A stretch of DNA of 44,648 bases. Origin: a virus. The stretch lies in the IMG/VR virus record IMGVR_UViG_3300034774_000312, positions 1-44,648 of that record; one strand, written 5' to 3'. The notes under the pieces were generated by a model. That model saw only the letters and a program-made list of their open reading frames with translations, was not told the origin of the DNA and ran no database searches. Numbering within the stretch: the first letter of the stretch is position 1; each line of letters begins with the position of its first letter. The position numbers and the translations under genes are program-made. Below, in pieces: positions 16,398 to 23,865 of this stretch.

Positions 16398-19300
16398 CTA
16401 TCCGATGGTGACAGGAGTGTTCATGGTGATGTGCCCCTTGCGGTACGCAGCCATCGCGGCGGCCTTGTTCTTGAATCGCTTGGCCTTGCCCGGCTCTTTC
16501 GTGGCGGTCGCCAGGTACGTTCCCAAGATGGCTTCGTGCTGAGGGAATACCATGAGGTCATCCCTATTTTTGTCGCTGAATAGCAACTTAGACAAGGTGA
16601 GTTCTTGTGCCTCGGCCACGGCCTTCTCTGAGATGGGTACGTGGAGCTGCATAGCATCACCGTCGTAGTCAAGGTTCTGCCCCCGTTCCATGAACGGGTT
16701 CACTCGTAGCGACTTTCCTGGAACTGATACAGGGTAAGCAGCAACGAGATTGTGCTTATGCAGAGAGGGAGCGCGATTAACAATAATAGGCCTCTTTTGC
16801 ATTTCGCCATCGAGAATGAGCTTTCCTGTAGGGTGACGTTCTTCGATCATGTCGGCGGCCATTGCTGGCTTGTATCCCTGATTTACCAACCCGCGCATGA
16901 TGAACTTGCTGTAGGTTTTCCACAGCATGTCTTCGGGGATTCCGATCTGATCCATGTCCAAGGTATTGTCAGGGGTAGCCGTCGCTCGTCCAGACAGGTC
17001 TTGTCGGCGGGCCAATATCTTTTTGTGCATGAACCCGGTCTTCGGGGACCCGGTTCCTGTGATCTGTTCGATGAAGCCTTTCGCTTCACGTCCTTTTAGC
17101 TGGGGGCTGGTGGGCTTCATCGTTCCAAACAAGGCACCGGCTGCGTCATGGAGGTGGTGGCGGGCGTCTGCGGTTGCGCCGGGCAACCCAAGGTCGGAAA
17201 TACCACGCAAGGCTTCCGACGCCAAACCCACGTCACGATACAGATAGTTGAGGTCAGACACCTGGAGCTCGTTGCCCCGCTGCGAAGGGAGAATAGGACG
17301 CATCACCGGAGGAACCACAGCCAAGCGGGAAAGAGTGTACGCGGTGCCCGCTCTCTTGTGGTCTCCCTTCTTCAAGGCACGCAGGTATTTCAGCTGCTTG
17401 ATCGCATTGTCTAAGTCAGCACCCTTTTTGTGCTTGGTGAGCTCCAACAGCTCTTTCTTTTTCTTGGCGAGGTCCAAGCGATTGAGGCGGTCACGGATTC
17501 CGGTGCCGCCGACCTCACCTATCTCAGCGCGTAGCTGCGCCTTGGTCATTCCCAGGAAGCGCCGCACAGGCTCTTCAAAAACAGGGTTCACCACCGGTTC
17601 CGCGAGTTCCATGTGAGCCCAACGGGTGCCGCTCAAACCTCCGGTGAGTGCAGGGTCGAACAATCCACCCTTTTCAGGCTTCATGTCCTTGGCACTAACC
17701 ATGAAGGATTTTGATTTCTCCAGGCTAGGAATAGACAGAGGGCCTGAAGACATTTTCTTCACGTCTCTATCCGTCAAGGGGCCTAGGGTTACTTGCGACC
17801 CGGACTTGTCTACGTTAATCCCCGCCCCCTGCAACATGGCCACGAACTTCTCCGAAACGAAGGGAGTCTTGGACGGCGGTGCAGGGAAACCAAACTCGTA
17901 AGCACGCCAGTACTCATCACTCTTTTCACTCTTCACCGTAAGTGCTTCTTTGAGTATGTTGCGGGCGTTGTGTGCGAGGAGCGCGTTGAGCTCCATCTTG
18001 CCCAGCCCCTTAGCCCCCTCTTCACCCCCACGGGTAGGCTGGCGGTTGATGTCGTAAGCGGACACACCGCGGGCAGCGTAGTTGGTCTCCGTAGATTTGA
18101 ACAACTTATGGATGTAGGAATTGCCAACGAAGATGTCATCGATCTTCTTATCGGCGACCGGGTCGTAGACCGTTTCCTTGTCCTTGATGTTGTGCTTCTT
18201 GAGGAGTTTCTTGGCGTACGTGATGTTGTTCTCACGCATGAACTGGGGGAGGATGACAGGCTTGCCCGTCTTCTCTACGACCTTGCCGATCGCGGCTTCT
18301 ACTATCTGCCCAGGGTTGATGCGGCTTACGACGCTAGCTGAGGTGAACAGGACATCAATAGGCTTCCCGTTCTCGGCTTGAACCATGCGCTCATCGGGGA
18401 TGATTTCAGAGACAACGCCTTTGCCTCCGAAACGGTTGGCCAACTTGTCCCCGATTTTCATCGGTTCCTTGGTGCGCACGGTCACCATGATTTGCCGCGC
18501 CGAGTCCATGGTGTCTTGGACCACCGCAGGTACAGGCTTTCCCCACGTAACCGTGATGTCTCGGTACGGCTTGACGAGGGACTTGTGGAAGTTGCCCAGC
18601 AGTGCAGCCTCAGGAGAGGGCGGCGCTTTACGGAGTCCCAAGATGATGGGGTCACCCTTGTGCAAGGTGGCGCCTTTCTTGGCTACCCCGTTGTCGTCTA
18701 GTTTCCCCAGCTGTTCCGCTGTGAAGTTCATCGCATAGTAGGCGGTGTACTTGTCCTTACCGAGGATTATGTCCTTCCCCTTGGAAATGACCTCCTTGTA
18801 CATGTGCTCAGAGGTGAGCTTTGAAGCTGCCCCGGAGCTGATGACGACCGCGTCGTTCGAGTTCTTCCCGTAGTAAGCCATGTACCCTACGGACATGTTT
18901 TTACCGAGGGCCATCGTGCTGTCTTTGGTGAAGTTCGAAGTGGCCAGGGCTTGGTCGGCCTTGACACGGTCTCCAGCCTTCACCGTCACGTCGTTGTGCA
19001 GGTAGGTCTTTGACGAGAGGGGGAAGTAGGTGTCGTAGGGTATTTTTTGCAGGGGCGCAGCGGCTGTTTTTTCGGACGCGGATCCCGTCTTTACTTTGTC
19101 AGGGCGGATGTAGATGTAGTCGGCGTCGACTTTCGCGACCGTGCCGTCAACGAGCGCGGTGGGTACCACCAAGCGTGCTACCTCCCGCTCCATGCTCTGG
19201 CCTGGGCGAGCAGCTGCAGCTTGGACGTAGGGAGCTTCCCGCTCTACCAACGGTAGCGCTTGGGTCTGCATCTTCGCGCCCATGATGGCGCGGTTTCCCT

Positions 19301-20798
19301 GCATTCCATCGAGCAGCGGTACCATTGCGGTGGTGGGGCCGAACATGTAGACAGGGTCGGGGAGCTCGTAGTCAACCTCGCTTCGCTTTACGGACACCAC
19401 GTCGGTCCCGCGGACAGCATCCATCTGGGAGCGGTGGTCTTGTCCGGAGAAAGCGACCGTACTCTTCGCCAAGGTAGTAGCCGGCACGTGGGTCATTTTT
19501 CCCGTGCGGATATCCTTCATGAGCGAGTAGAGATTCCCACGGTGGTCACGGTAAGCGGCCAACCCAGCACGCACGTCGACACCTGCCTTGAAGGTCTCCG
19601 GCGTACGTACGGGGTCGAGGATACCCAGGTGAGTGTTGTGTACTTGGCGAGCCTGAAAAGGAATAGCCCGCTCGCTACTGATTCCACCTTCACCCAGCGA
19701 CGTAATCCGAGAGGCGTGATCAATGATCTCCACCGGATTTATCTGCATGGGTATGGAGGACAGGTTGGAGCTCGTGAGGAACGAGTTGAGCGACTTGGTG
19801 AAGGTGGAGTTGGGGACGATTTCCTTGAGGGTACGCCCTTTCGCTCGGTCCATCTTCAAGCCCACCTTGCGTGCAATGGTGCGCTTCGCATCAACAGTCA
19901 GTCGCTCCCGGAAGAAGTCATCTACCGAGTGCACTGTCTTGAACTCTAGACTGTCACGGTCGTCCTCTGTGTCTTCACCCCGCTGTACTCGGATGAGCTT
20001 TTCCGATGCGGTCAAGAGAGCGAGAGGGTTGGCTTGGCTGACAGGGACACCCAAGGTGCGAGTGTTGACCTCGGGGTCCATAGCAGTGTTCTCGAAGTAA
20101 CTCCGAACGAACTCTTTCTTGCCCTCGACGGTGGTGGGGACCGTGTCTCCACGTCGCTTGATCTTGTTGATGACCTTGTTGAGAGCGACTTCTTCTTTAC
20201 CCTTGAACTTAGACGCGTTGATATCTCTGAGTTCTTCGCCCCAATGCTTTCGAATATCTACGTCAGGTACTCCGAGGGAGCGCAGTAGAGAATACAACGG
20301 GACCTTGGACGTACCGAGTTCCATGTGGAGTCGCCCCGACTCGGGCTCCATGGAGAGCCGGAAGTTGCTGCCTTTGCTCAGGTTGAATGCAGCTTCGAAC
20401 TCGCCGTTGTTCCGTTCTCGGGTGTACACACCCGGCTTCAAGCGCATCTGGCTGGGGATGTCGTACTCATTCCCGCCAACGATGAAGGTGTGCCGCTCAG
20501 TGAAGTAGGGAAGGTGCAGGAGAGTGTGGTTCTTCTTCTCCTCTACGAGCTGCCCCTCGTTGTCCCGCATGACGAGCGTGCCTGTGATCGGCTCGTGTAG
20601 CGTGCGCCCTTTCATGAGCGCTTCCTTCTGCTGGTTGGAGGAGTAGTCCTTCTTCTTCACCTTGACGTTCTTCACCTCAAGCGTGTGACGACGCCCGATG
20701 ATGGGGAACAGGTCCTTCAGGCCACTGACGGTCTTGTCCCGGATATGGTCACGCCGGCTGCTGGCGTCCGTCAAAAGCGGCTGTAATTCCTTGACCAT
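16398..20798 (-). CDS. RNA polymerase beta subunit fused to the N-terminal part of beta' (1466 aa)
   Basis: Residues 1 to about 950 are beta: LGILDPVRTPETFKAGVD (391-408) matches the fork-loop region, then NRAIMGAKMQTQALPL (502-517), NSNDAVVIS (646-654), KIGDKLANRFGGKGVVS (781-797) with the two active-centre lysines, and the C-terminal GGEEGAKGLGKMELNALLA. From about residue 985 it is beta': KPEKGGLFDPALTG (1040-1053), AHMELAEPVVNPVF, SGRATATPDNTLDMDQIGIP, RPIIVNRAPSLHKHN, and the catalytic loop NLDYDGD (1375-1381) with all three Mg-binding aspartates. The N-terminal beta' zinc domain (four Cys) is missing. The chain ends soon after the catalytic loop; the rest of beta' is the gene at 12465-14279. 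No alpha or omega gene was seen. A K-T-A motif (SASEKTAAAP, about 573-582) lies in a beta insertion. Confidence 0.95.
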   Translation of the reverse strand: MVKELQPLLTDASSRRDHIRDKTVSGLKDLFPIIGRRHTLEVKNVKVKKKDYSSNQQKEALMKGRTLHEPITGTLVMRDNEGQLVEEKKNHTLLHLPYFTERHTFIVGGNEYDIPSQMRLKPGVYTRERNNGEFEAAFNLSKGSNFRLSMEPESGRLHMELGTSKVPLYSLLRSLGVPDVDIRKHWGEELRDINASKFKGKEEVALNKVINKIKRRGDTVPTTVEGKKEFVRSYFENTAMDPEVNTRTLGVPVSQANPLALLTASEKLIRVQRGEDTEDDRDSLEFKTVHSVDDFFRERLTVDAKRTIARKVGLKMDRAKGRTLKEIVPNSTFTKSLNSFLTSSNLSSIPMQINPVEIIDHASRITSLGEGGISSERAIPFQARQVHNTHLGILDPVRTPETFKAGVDVRAGLAAYRDHRGNLYSLMKDIRTGKMTHVPATTLAKSTVAFSGQDHRSQMDAVRGTDVVSVKRSEVDYELPDPVYMFGPTTAMVPLLDGMQGNRAIMGAKMQTQALPLVEREAPYVQAAAARPGQSMEREVARLVVPTALVDGTVAKVDADYIYIRPDKVKTGSASEKTAAAPLQKIPYDTYFPLSSKTYLHNDVTVKAGDRVKADQALATSNFTKDSTMALGKNMSVGYMAYYGKNSNDAVVISSGAASKLTSEHMYKEVISKGKDIILGKDKYTAYYAMNFTAEQLGKLDDNGVAKKGATLHKGDPIILGLRKAPPSPEAALLGNFHKSLVKPYRDITVTWGKPVPAVVQDTMDSARQIMVTVRTKEPMKIGDKLANRFGGKGVVSEIIPDERMVQAENGKPIDVLFTSASVVSRINPGQIVEAAIGKVVEKTGKPVILPQFMRENNITYAKKLLKKHNIKDKETVYDPVADKKIDDIFVGNSYIHKLFKSTETNYAARGVSAYDINRQPTRGGEEGAKGLGKMELNALLAHNARNILKEALTVKSEKSDEYWRAYEFGFPAPPSKTPFVSEKFVAMLQGAGINVDKSGSQVTLGPLTDRDVKKMSSGPLSIPSLEKSKSFMVSAKDMKPEKGGLFDPALTGGLSGTRWAHMELAEPVVNPVFEEPVRRFLGMTKAQLRAEIGEVGGTGIRDRLNRLDLAKKKKELLELTKHKKGADLDNAIKQLKYLRALKKGDHKRAGTAYTLSRLAVVPPVMRPILPSQRGNELQVSDLNYLYRDVGLASEALRGISDLGLPGATADARHHLHDAAGALFGTMKPTSPQLKGREAKGFIEQITGTGSPKTGFMHKKILARRQDLSGRATATPDNTLDMDQIGIPEDMLWKTYSKFIMRGLVNQGYKPAMAADMIEERHPTGKLILDGEMQKRPIIVNRAPSLHKHNLVAAYPVSVPGKSLRVNPFMERGQNLDYDGDAMQLHVPISEKAVAEAQELTLSKLLFSDKNRDDLMVFPQHEAILGTYLATATKEPGKAKRFKNKAAAMAAYRKGHITMNTPVTIG

Positions 20799-20800
20799 AG

Positions 20801-20884
20801 ATACTGAAGTATACGCGGTTGGGTCCTAATTACACAACCGCGAGTGGTAAAAGGTTGTGATGCGCCCGTGTTAGTCTCGGGCGC
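20801..20884. promoter_or_regulatory. Divergent control region with three inverted repeats
   Basis: The 127-base gap between the RNA polymerase gene (minus) and the Cys-rich gene (plus) holds three inverted repeats: ATACTGAAGTAT (20801-20812); CGCGGTTG with CAACCGCG (20814-20842, 13-base loop); and GCGCCCG with CGGGCGC (20862-20884, 9-base loop). None is followed by a T-run, so terminators are unlikely. Their place between divergent starts suits operators or 5' leader structures for one or both transcripts. Confidence 0.5.
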
Positions 20885-20925
20885 TGCTCTAGTAGTCCAT
20901 TCTGCGCATCTTGAGGAGGGTGATA

Positions 20926-21573
20926 GTGGAAGACTTGAACGACGTACAGCGCTTCGCAAAGTTGAAATTGGAGTCCTTCGCGGCTTTGAAGGTGGATCAG
21001 CAAATCGCACAGATCTGTGTATGGGCGGTTCATCACGATATGATCGAGCAGGGCCGTATGCTCTGTGATGCTCAGCGGGTAGCCCTGTCGGAAGACCAGA
21101 TGCATGAGGTGGCCTTCTTCTTCTTGAAGGTCTGGCAGTTGGACTTGGGACGGGACGAGCGCACGCACTGTTTCTTGTGCAAGGCGCAACTCCCCGAGCT
21201 CTTCGAGCGCTTGTGTAAGTGTTTCAGGGCGGCTCAGGTGGCTCGCTACATCGACCCCATCACCCCGCAAACCATCATGTACCTACGGAAGCAGTACCCC
21301 GAGGACTGGAACACGCTGATCGTGGAAACGATCCAGTGCCAGAACGCCGAGTGTGGGTGTCTGGCACCTGTGACCGCTGGGGTGGTCAACGCTCGGTTCC
21401 AGAAGGGGCGTACCTGGCGTTCTCCCAAGCTTTGCATGGAGTGCTTCACGCTGAAGAACAAATCCCATGGACAGAGGACTCGGCCCCCTAGGTCGGCCCC
21501 CAAAGCAGCGTCTTCCCTGAAGGCGTTGCAAGTTCATGTGGCTACAGTTTCGCCGCCAACGGCGGAAACCTAA
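20926..21573 (+). CDS. Cys-rich putative zinc-binding protein (215 aa)
   Basis: The frame is open from 20911, but a strong GAGGAGG site at 20913-20919 points to GTG at 20926 (seven bases on) as the start, giving VEDLNDVQRFAKLKLESF as the N-terminus. The first 85 residues look helical. Cys pairs follow: CFLCKAQ and LCKC, then CQNAECGC, then CMEC near 170, enough for one or two zinc sites. The C-terminus is basic. It is the only plus-strand gene between the portal and polymerase blocks and is read divergently from the RNA polymerase. Regulator or small replication accessory are both possible; no family recognised. Confidence 0.7.
   Translation: MEDLNDVQRFAKLKLESFAALKVDQQIAQICVWAVHHDMIEQGRMLCDAQRVALSEDQMHEVAFFFLKVWQLDLGRDERTHCFLCKAQLPELFERLCKCFRAAQVARYIDPITPQTIMYLRKQYPEDWNTLIVETIQCQNAECGCLAPVTAGVVNARFQKGRTWRSPKLCMECFTLKNKSHGQRTRPPRSAPKAASSLKALQVHVATVSPPTAET
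21547..21569 (+). other. Stable hairpin at the end of the Cys-rich gene
   Basis: GTTTCGCCG and CGGCGGAAAC pair around a CCAA loop with one bulged base, just before the stop at 21571-21573. No T-run follows, so it is not a canonical terminator; it may protect or pause the transcript. Confidence 0.45.
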
Positions 21574-21589
21574 CCCAAGGAGAAGTCAC

Positions 21590-21619
21590 ATGAACGTCCG
21601 TCCCATCCCTCTGAGCTAA
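21590..21619 (+). other. Nine-codon ORF with a strong ribosome site (leader-like)
   Basis: AAGGAG lies seven bases upstream of an ATG that opens MNVRPIPLS followed by TAA. It comes directly after the Cys-rich gene on the same strand and before the convergent portal block. A ribosome site this good in front of so short a frame may mean a leader peptide, a remnant of a lost gene, or chance. Confidence 0.25.
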
Positions 21620-21646
21620 GTAGAGTCGACGACCCAATAAGAAGAA

Positions 21647-22129
21647 CTAAAGGTCATCTTCGGAGCCATCGGAATCACTGTCCGATAGCTCTGGGGATTT
21701 TAACTCAGCAATGGTGAGGAACTCCCGGTCTTTTTTAGGCGCGGGTTTCTTGGGGGTGCCCCACTCGATCCAGATGATGACCGCGCCTGTTTTCAGGAAC
21801 GTTGTCTCTTTCTTGAATACAATCGCCTCGGCTCGGAGGTTCATGTCCATGATCTCTTTGAGCCGGTCTCCATCGTCGGCGTCGGTATACACGGCCTGGC
21901 CTTGTGAGTACCCAGACTCAATGGGTCCGATCATCAACCGCGCACAGTTGTATTCAAACTCATACTTGGTGATGCCTTTGATCTGAGAAGGCTCAGCATC
22001 GTCTATTACGCGTGTACCGATACCCGGGTTGGAGCCACTGGATAATAGGTCGGGCATTTGACTGGCGAGCTCCTCAGGGAGCTCGGGCATCTTCTGCGCG
22101 TCCTCTATTGCCTTGGCGAAATCAGTCAT
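21647..22129 (-). CDS. Portal-adjacent protein, 160 aa, unknown function
   Basis: A 160-residue protein with an acidic helical N-terminus, a mixed central region (KYEFEYNCARLMIGPIESGY; LKTGAVIIWIEWGTPKKP) likely to fold as beta sheet, and a very acidic tail (SDSDSDGSEDDL). Its ATG overlaps the portal stop by four bases, so the two are co-translated. A small gene coupled to portal is often a head-completion or portal-companion protein, but no family was recognised. The disordered acidic tail is the main visible feature. Confidence 0.7.
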   Translation of the reverse strand: MTDFAKAIEDAQKMPELPEELASQMPDLLSSGSNPGIGTRVIDDAEPSQIKGITKYEFEYNCARLMIGPIESGYSQGQAVYTDADDGDRLKEIMDMNLRAEAIVFKKETTFLKTGAVIIWIEWGTPKKPAPKKDREFLTIAELKSPELSDSDSDGSEDDL

Positions 22130-23844
22130 TGGGGAGGTCCCATACTAGCAGTGGCTTGTTGTTTTTGCATTGATTGCATTGTGGCCCAGCGGTCCTTCAC
22201 CACCGCGTACATGACAGCGTCCTCTTGGGAGAGCTGTGCCATGAGCGACTTCTGAGACCCAGGGTCCATTTGCTGCATCTGTTGGATGATCTGTTCGGCT
22301 TGACCGATGACCATCTGGGGGTTGTATGCCAGCCCCGTGCCCGACTGAGATTCTTGCGTAGCCTGTTGGGCCAGGGAGTTCTGCAGCTTCGCCACCTTCT
22401 GCTGCGTTTCCATTTGAAAACGAGTTTCGTCAAGCAATTCTTGCTGGCGCTTGGCTCGTTCCTTGTTGATGTCGATATCGTGGAGATCCAGGATGGTGCC
22501 ATCCGACACGAGCGGCTTCATCGCGTTGAGGTTCAACAGACTCTGTTTCTGTTGAGCGTCATCGATGAGCTTGAAGCTCGTGTAGTGAGCCTCTGCAGCC
22601 TTCCACCCTAGAATCGTGGCTACCTGTGAAATGATCCAGCTCAGCTGCTCATTTAGGTGGCTGGTGTAGGTCTCCAGCTGGTTCTCCAACATGCGCAGTG
22701 TGATCGCAGACCCGGTGAAAGACAGCCCGCCATACAAGAACTCCCGCGGGATTCCCATGGCTGCAATGATATTGTCCTCCGCGTCCTTTACTTCACCCAA
22801 CGTGAGCAGGGACCGGCCTTGCCCACCCATCATGGTGACACCCAAGGCAGCGGGCGCGAACATGATGTGCAGGGGGTCCCGCCGCCATTTTTTGATGTTG
22901 GTTTCGAGCTCCTGCCGCCACTTCATCATGTTGAGTTGCTGAGCAGGGTCGGCAGTACCGCTGATGGGGGCAGGGTGCAGCACCCGGAAAGGTACGATGT
23001 GTTCCAGCGCGATGGACTCGTTCGCCTTGCGCAAGATGGCGGTGTAGAAAAAGAGCTTGATAGTCGCGGTCAGCGGCGGAAAGCCCCACTGGGCTTCGAT
23101 GCCCGCTGGGGGCGCTATCTTCATGTGGTAGAGGTGACCATCCGCAAACTCAAAGACTTTATCTTCTTTGATTGCGCGGAGGAACTCGATCGGGAGGGTG
23201 TTGACGATGTGAGCATCGCCTTTCTCTACCTTGTGTTTGAGCTCCTGGGGGATTGTGTAGTAGTACTTGTTCTCCCCTGTGATGGGGTTGTGGTTGATGT
23301 CCATCAGCTTCGGATCCCAGCGGATGAGGTTGATCCGCTTCTCGTCCGCAACCTTCTCGTCTTTCAGTTTACCGTTCACCTGCTTGTGGCAAGCAGGACA
23401 GTGGTAGCTGAAGTTGAGGGCCTTCAACTTGAACTTGTACTTGACCTTCTTGATCCCCGTGCGGGAACCGCAGGCGTCGCAAACTAGGAAGCGATTGAAG
23501 GGGTGGTAGACCGAGATGAACGAGTTGCCGTACAGGTGGAGGTCTAGCCCCGTCGCGATGGACGTGTTCTTGATCTTCAGTGAAGTGTCGAGAACTCGTG
23601 TCCAGTTATCCTTGAGCGCTTCATCGTTGGAATCGATGGTAATATCCGTGATAGGATACTCGGCGAACTTTTTGAGCGCTGCGAATATATGCGCAGAGTT
23701 GTAGTAGAGGTATTCAACCCACCGGAATAGGTCTTTGAGCTTCCTGGGGGCAAACCCCGTCAGGAAGTCGAACATGGGGTTTGGGTGGCTGGCTCCTCCA
23801 CGGGAGGAGGCCAGGTCCAGCAGCCCCAAGTCTTGTGAAGGCAT
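22126..23844 (-). CDS. Portal protein with a zinc-finger insertion (572 aa)
   Basis: Forms the dodecameric DNA gate at one head vertex. The chain has a typical portal layout: a helical N-terminus (LFRWVEYLYYNSAHIFAALKK), a wing region, then GIPREFLYGGLSFTGSAITL (around residues 370-390) and the long stem/crown helices with a Gln-rich C-terminus (AKRQQELLDETRFQMETQQK). Two Cys pairs in the wing (CDACGSR and CPACHKQ, about 133-168) probably bind zinc, an uncommon addition. Residues before MFDFLTG (24) are less typical, so a later start is possible. The ATG lies only 21 bases from the divergent helicase start. Portal call: confident. Confidence 0.85.
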   Translation of the reverse strand: MPSQDLGLLDLASSRGGASHPNPMFDFLTGFAPRKLKDLFRWVEYLYYNSAHIFAALKKFAEYPITDITIDSNDEALKDNWTRVLDTSLKIKNTSIATGLDLHLYGNSFISVYHPFNRFLVCDACGSRTGIKKVKYKFKLKALNFSYHCPACHKQVNGKLKDEKVADEKRINLIRWDPKLMDINHNPITGENKYYYTIPQELKHKVEKGDAHIVNTLPIEFLRAIKEDKVFEFADGHLYHMKIAPPAGIEAQWGFPPLTATIKLFFYTAILRKANESIALEHIVPFRVLHPAPISGTADPAQQLNMMKWRQELETNIKKWRRDPLHIMFAPAALGVTMMGGQGRSLLTLGEVKDAEDNIIAAMGIPREFLYGGLSFTGSAITLRMLENQLETYTSHLNEQLSWIISQVATILGWKAAEAHYTSFKLIDDAQQKQSLLNLNAMKPLVSDGTILDLHDIDINKERAKRQQELLDETRFQMETQQKVAKLQNSLAQQATQESQSGTGLAYNPQMVIGQAEQIIQQMQQMDPGSQKSLMAQLSQEDAVMYAVVKDRWATMQSMQKQQATASMGPPQ

Positions 23845-23865
23845 GGCTATTCCGTCCTAAAGGAG

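Noticed and set aside
12465-20798. Inteins or frameshifts as the cause of the RNA polymerase split
   Set aside because: No splicing motifs at the break; the two genes have their own starts and stops and are separated by four complete genes.
21547-21569. Terminator after the Cys-rich gene
   Set aside because: The hairpin lies inside the coding end and is followed by no T-run.
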